Under the pieces are notes generated by a model. That model saw only the letters and a list, made by a program, of their open reading frames with translations, did no database searches and was not told the DNA's origin. A stretch of 64,000 nt of DNA from contig CACYWG010000005.1 of assembly GCA_902778115.1 (NCBI GenBank), positions 28,137 to 92,136 on the forward strand, given 5' to 3'. Source of the DNA: Oscillospiraceae bacterium (GTDB lineage: Bacteria; Bacillota; Clostridia; Oscillospirales; Oscillospiraceae). The translations under genes and the position numbers were made by a program. Positions 63,002 to 64,000 of this stretch are shown here, one piece after another (the first letter of the stretch is position 1; the number at the start of each line of letters is the position of its first letter).

Positions 63002-64000
63002 TCACTCCCCGAGCATAGCTTCTAACTCCGCCAGCTCCTTCCCGATCTCCGCCTCCAGCACCTTGATATTGGCCAGAATCTCGCTCGTGGGCGGATACTC
63101 CACAGGCTTGTATTCCGTCTGCTTGTACTTGTTGATGGAGAGGTCATAGTCATTGGCCACGATCTCGTCCTTCGGAACGAAGAAGCTCTGCTCCGTGCGG
63201 GCACGGGCGGATTCGTTGTACACCTCATCCGTCGGCTGCGCCGACACCTTCCCCTCAAGGGGAAGGCTTTGAGGCGTGGTTGGCTTCGTGGGCATTTTCC
63301 CCTCAAGGGGAAGGCTATGGAAGCGGGCGATGATGTCGGGGATGTCGTTCTCCTTCGTCTCGCTGCGCTTGTCGTCCAGGGAGAAGCCGTCAGCCTTCAT
63401 GTCGTAAAACCAGACCTTGTCCGTGCCGCCGTAGCCGGTCTTGGTGAAGATCAGGATGGCGGTGGACACGCCAGCGTAGGGCTTGAAAACGCCGGAGGGC
63501 ATGGAGATCACGGCTTCGAGGCGGTTGCCCTCGATCAGCTCCTTGCGGATGGCCTTGTGCGCGGTGGAGGAGCCGAAGAGCACGCCGTCCGGCACGATGC
63601 AGGCGCAGCGGCCGCCGACCTTGAGCATCCGCAGAAACAGCGCGAGGAACAGCAGCTCGGTCTTCTTGGTCTTGCAGACCTTCAAAAGATCGGTGGAGAC
63701 GATATCCGCGTCCAGGCTCCCCTTGAAGGGAGGATTGGCCAGGATCAGACTGTACTTCTCCCGGTCCGGGTTCTGGTCGGAGAGGCTATCCCGATACTCG
63801 ATAAAGGGGTTGTCCACGCCGTGGGTCATCATGTTCATGGCGCCGATGCGCAGCATGGTGCGGTCCATGTCGTAGCCGTGGAACATATGGTTCATATAGT
63901 GATCCTTGTTCTGGCGGTTGAAGAAAACCTCCTGCTTGCGGTTTTCCTTGAGATAGTCGCTGACCGCCACGAGGAAGCCCGAGGTGCCGCAGGCCGGGTC
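63002..64000 (-). CDS. hsdM: Type I restriction-modification methyltransferase subunit, 5' part outside window
   Basis: The frame is open to the window end, where it reads DPACGTSGFL, motif I of N6-adenine methyltransferases (SAM binding). Motif IV is ANPPF. CACIVPDGVLFGS and KTRTEQ-like ARTEQSFFVPKDEIVANDYD follow. Between RFH and ARTEQ about 36 residues are encoded by palindromic repeat DNA (63220-63316): SLPLEGKMPTKPT and SLPLEGKVSAQPTDEV. The insertion keeps the frame. The N-terminal part of the protein lies beyond the window. Confidence 0.93.
   Translation of the reverse strand, partial: DPACGTSGFLVAVSDYLKENRKQEVFFNRQNKDHYMNHMFHGYDMDRTMLRIGAMNMMTHGVDNPFIEYRDSLSDQNPDREKYSLILANPPFKGSLDADIVSTDLLKVCKTKKTELLFLALFLRMLKVGGRCACIVPDGVLFGSSTAHKAIRKELIEGNRLEAVISMPSGVFKPYAGVSTAILIFTKTGYGGTDKVWFYDMKADGFSLDDKRSETKENDIPDIIARFHSLPLEGKMPTKPTTPQSLPLEGKVSAQPTDEVYNESARARTEQSFFVPKDEIVANDYDLSINKYKQTEYKPVEYPPTSEILANIKVLEAEIGKELAELEAMLGE
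63220..63316. repeat. TTCCCCTCAAGGGGAA palindromic element inserted in frame in hsdM
   Basis: A full unit CACCTCATCCGTCGGCTGCG...CCTTCCCCTCAAGGGGAAGG (63220-63266) is followed by a second half-unit TTTCCCCTCAAGGGGAAGGC (63296-63315). Both are translated. Confidence 0.92.

Overview
The window is a GC-rich chromosomal segment of a spore-forming, anaerobic Firmicute. The likely group is the butyrate-forming Oscillospiraceae (Clostridia). This is inferred from Spo0A with upstream 0A boxes, a HrcA/CIRCE-controlled hsp20, pyruvate:ferredoxin oxidoreductase, a membrane pyrophosphatase, a butyryl-CoA:acetate-type CoA-transferase, and several families of short palindromic repeats. No search could be run, so the taxonomy is inference.

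Region 1 (1-30.9 kb) is mostly core chromosome. It holds a partial sugar/cation symporter, DegV, an orphan phage-type DUF6291 gene, LUD and TIGR00300 proteins, MgtE behind a leader with a small upstream ORF, a phosphodiester-glycosidase pair, a DUF4037/TPR pair, an Fe3+-type ABC transporter, Hsp20, CoA-transferase, NifJ, HppA, membrane and lipase proteins, rplM-rpsI, a TtcA-like enzyme, an EF-hand-like orphan and an XRE-TPR regulator. Region 2 (31.0-44.1 kb) is a one-directional, 14-gene podovirus-like cassette: terminase, portal, scaffold, capsid, connectors, fibres, lysin and holins. It has no integrase, repressor or replication genes. All its ORFs look intact although host repeats have inserted between and even inside them, so a domesticated particle or gene-transfer-agent-like element is possible. 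Direct repeats flank it, and its promoter region resembles that of the distant DUF6291 gene. Region 3 (44.2-53.7 kb) carries a barnase-like lipoprotein, Spo0A, a BspA-type LRR protein, an XRE-LepA operon, a DUF3810 protein, tRNA-Gln(CUG) with a duplicated 3' end, a LURP-one protein and a 5'-truncated feoB.

Region 4 (53.9 kb to the window end) is a type I restriction-modification island transcribed leftward: hsdM (partial), a small membrane protein, hsdS, then a series of AT-richer accessory genes, then hsdR. The accessory genes are DUF4062, a membrane protein, DUF4238, a possible HEPN-like protein and a HEPN-type protein with an RNxxxH motif. They are separated by repeated, fused fragments of the hsdR 5' end and the hsdS 3' end. 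This looks like stacking of gene cassettes at the hsdS/hsdR junction. hsdR itself is frameshifted by a small deletion just before its Walker A motif. I consider this cassette stack the most notable structure in the window. The phage-like cassette and the repeat families (post-stop hairpin element, in-frame palindromes, seven-hairpin chain) come next.
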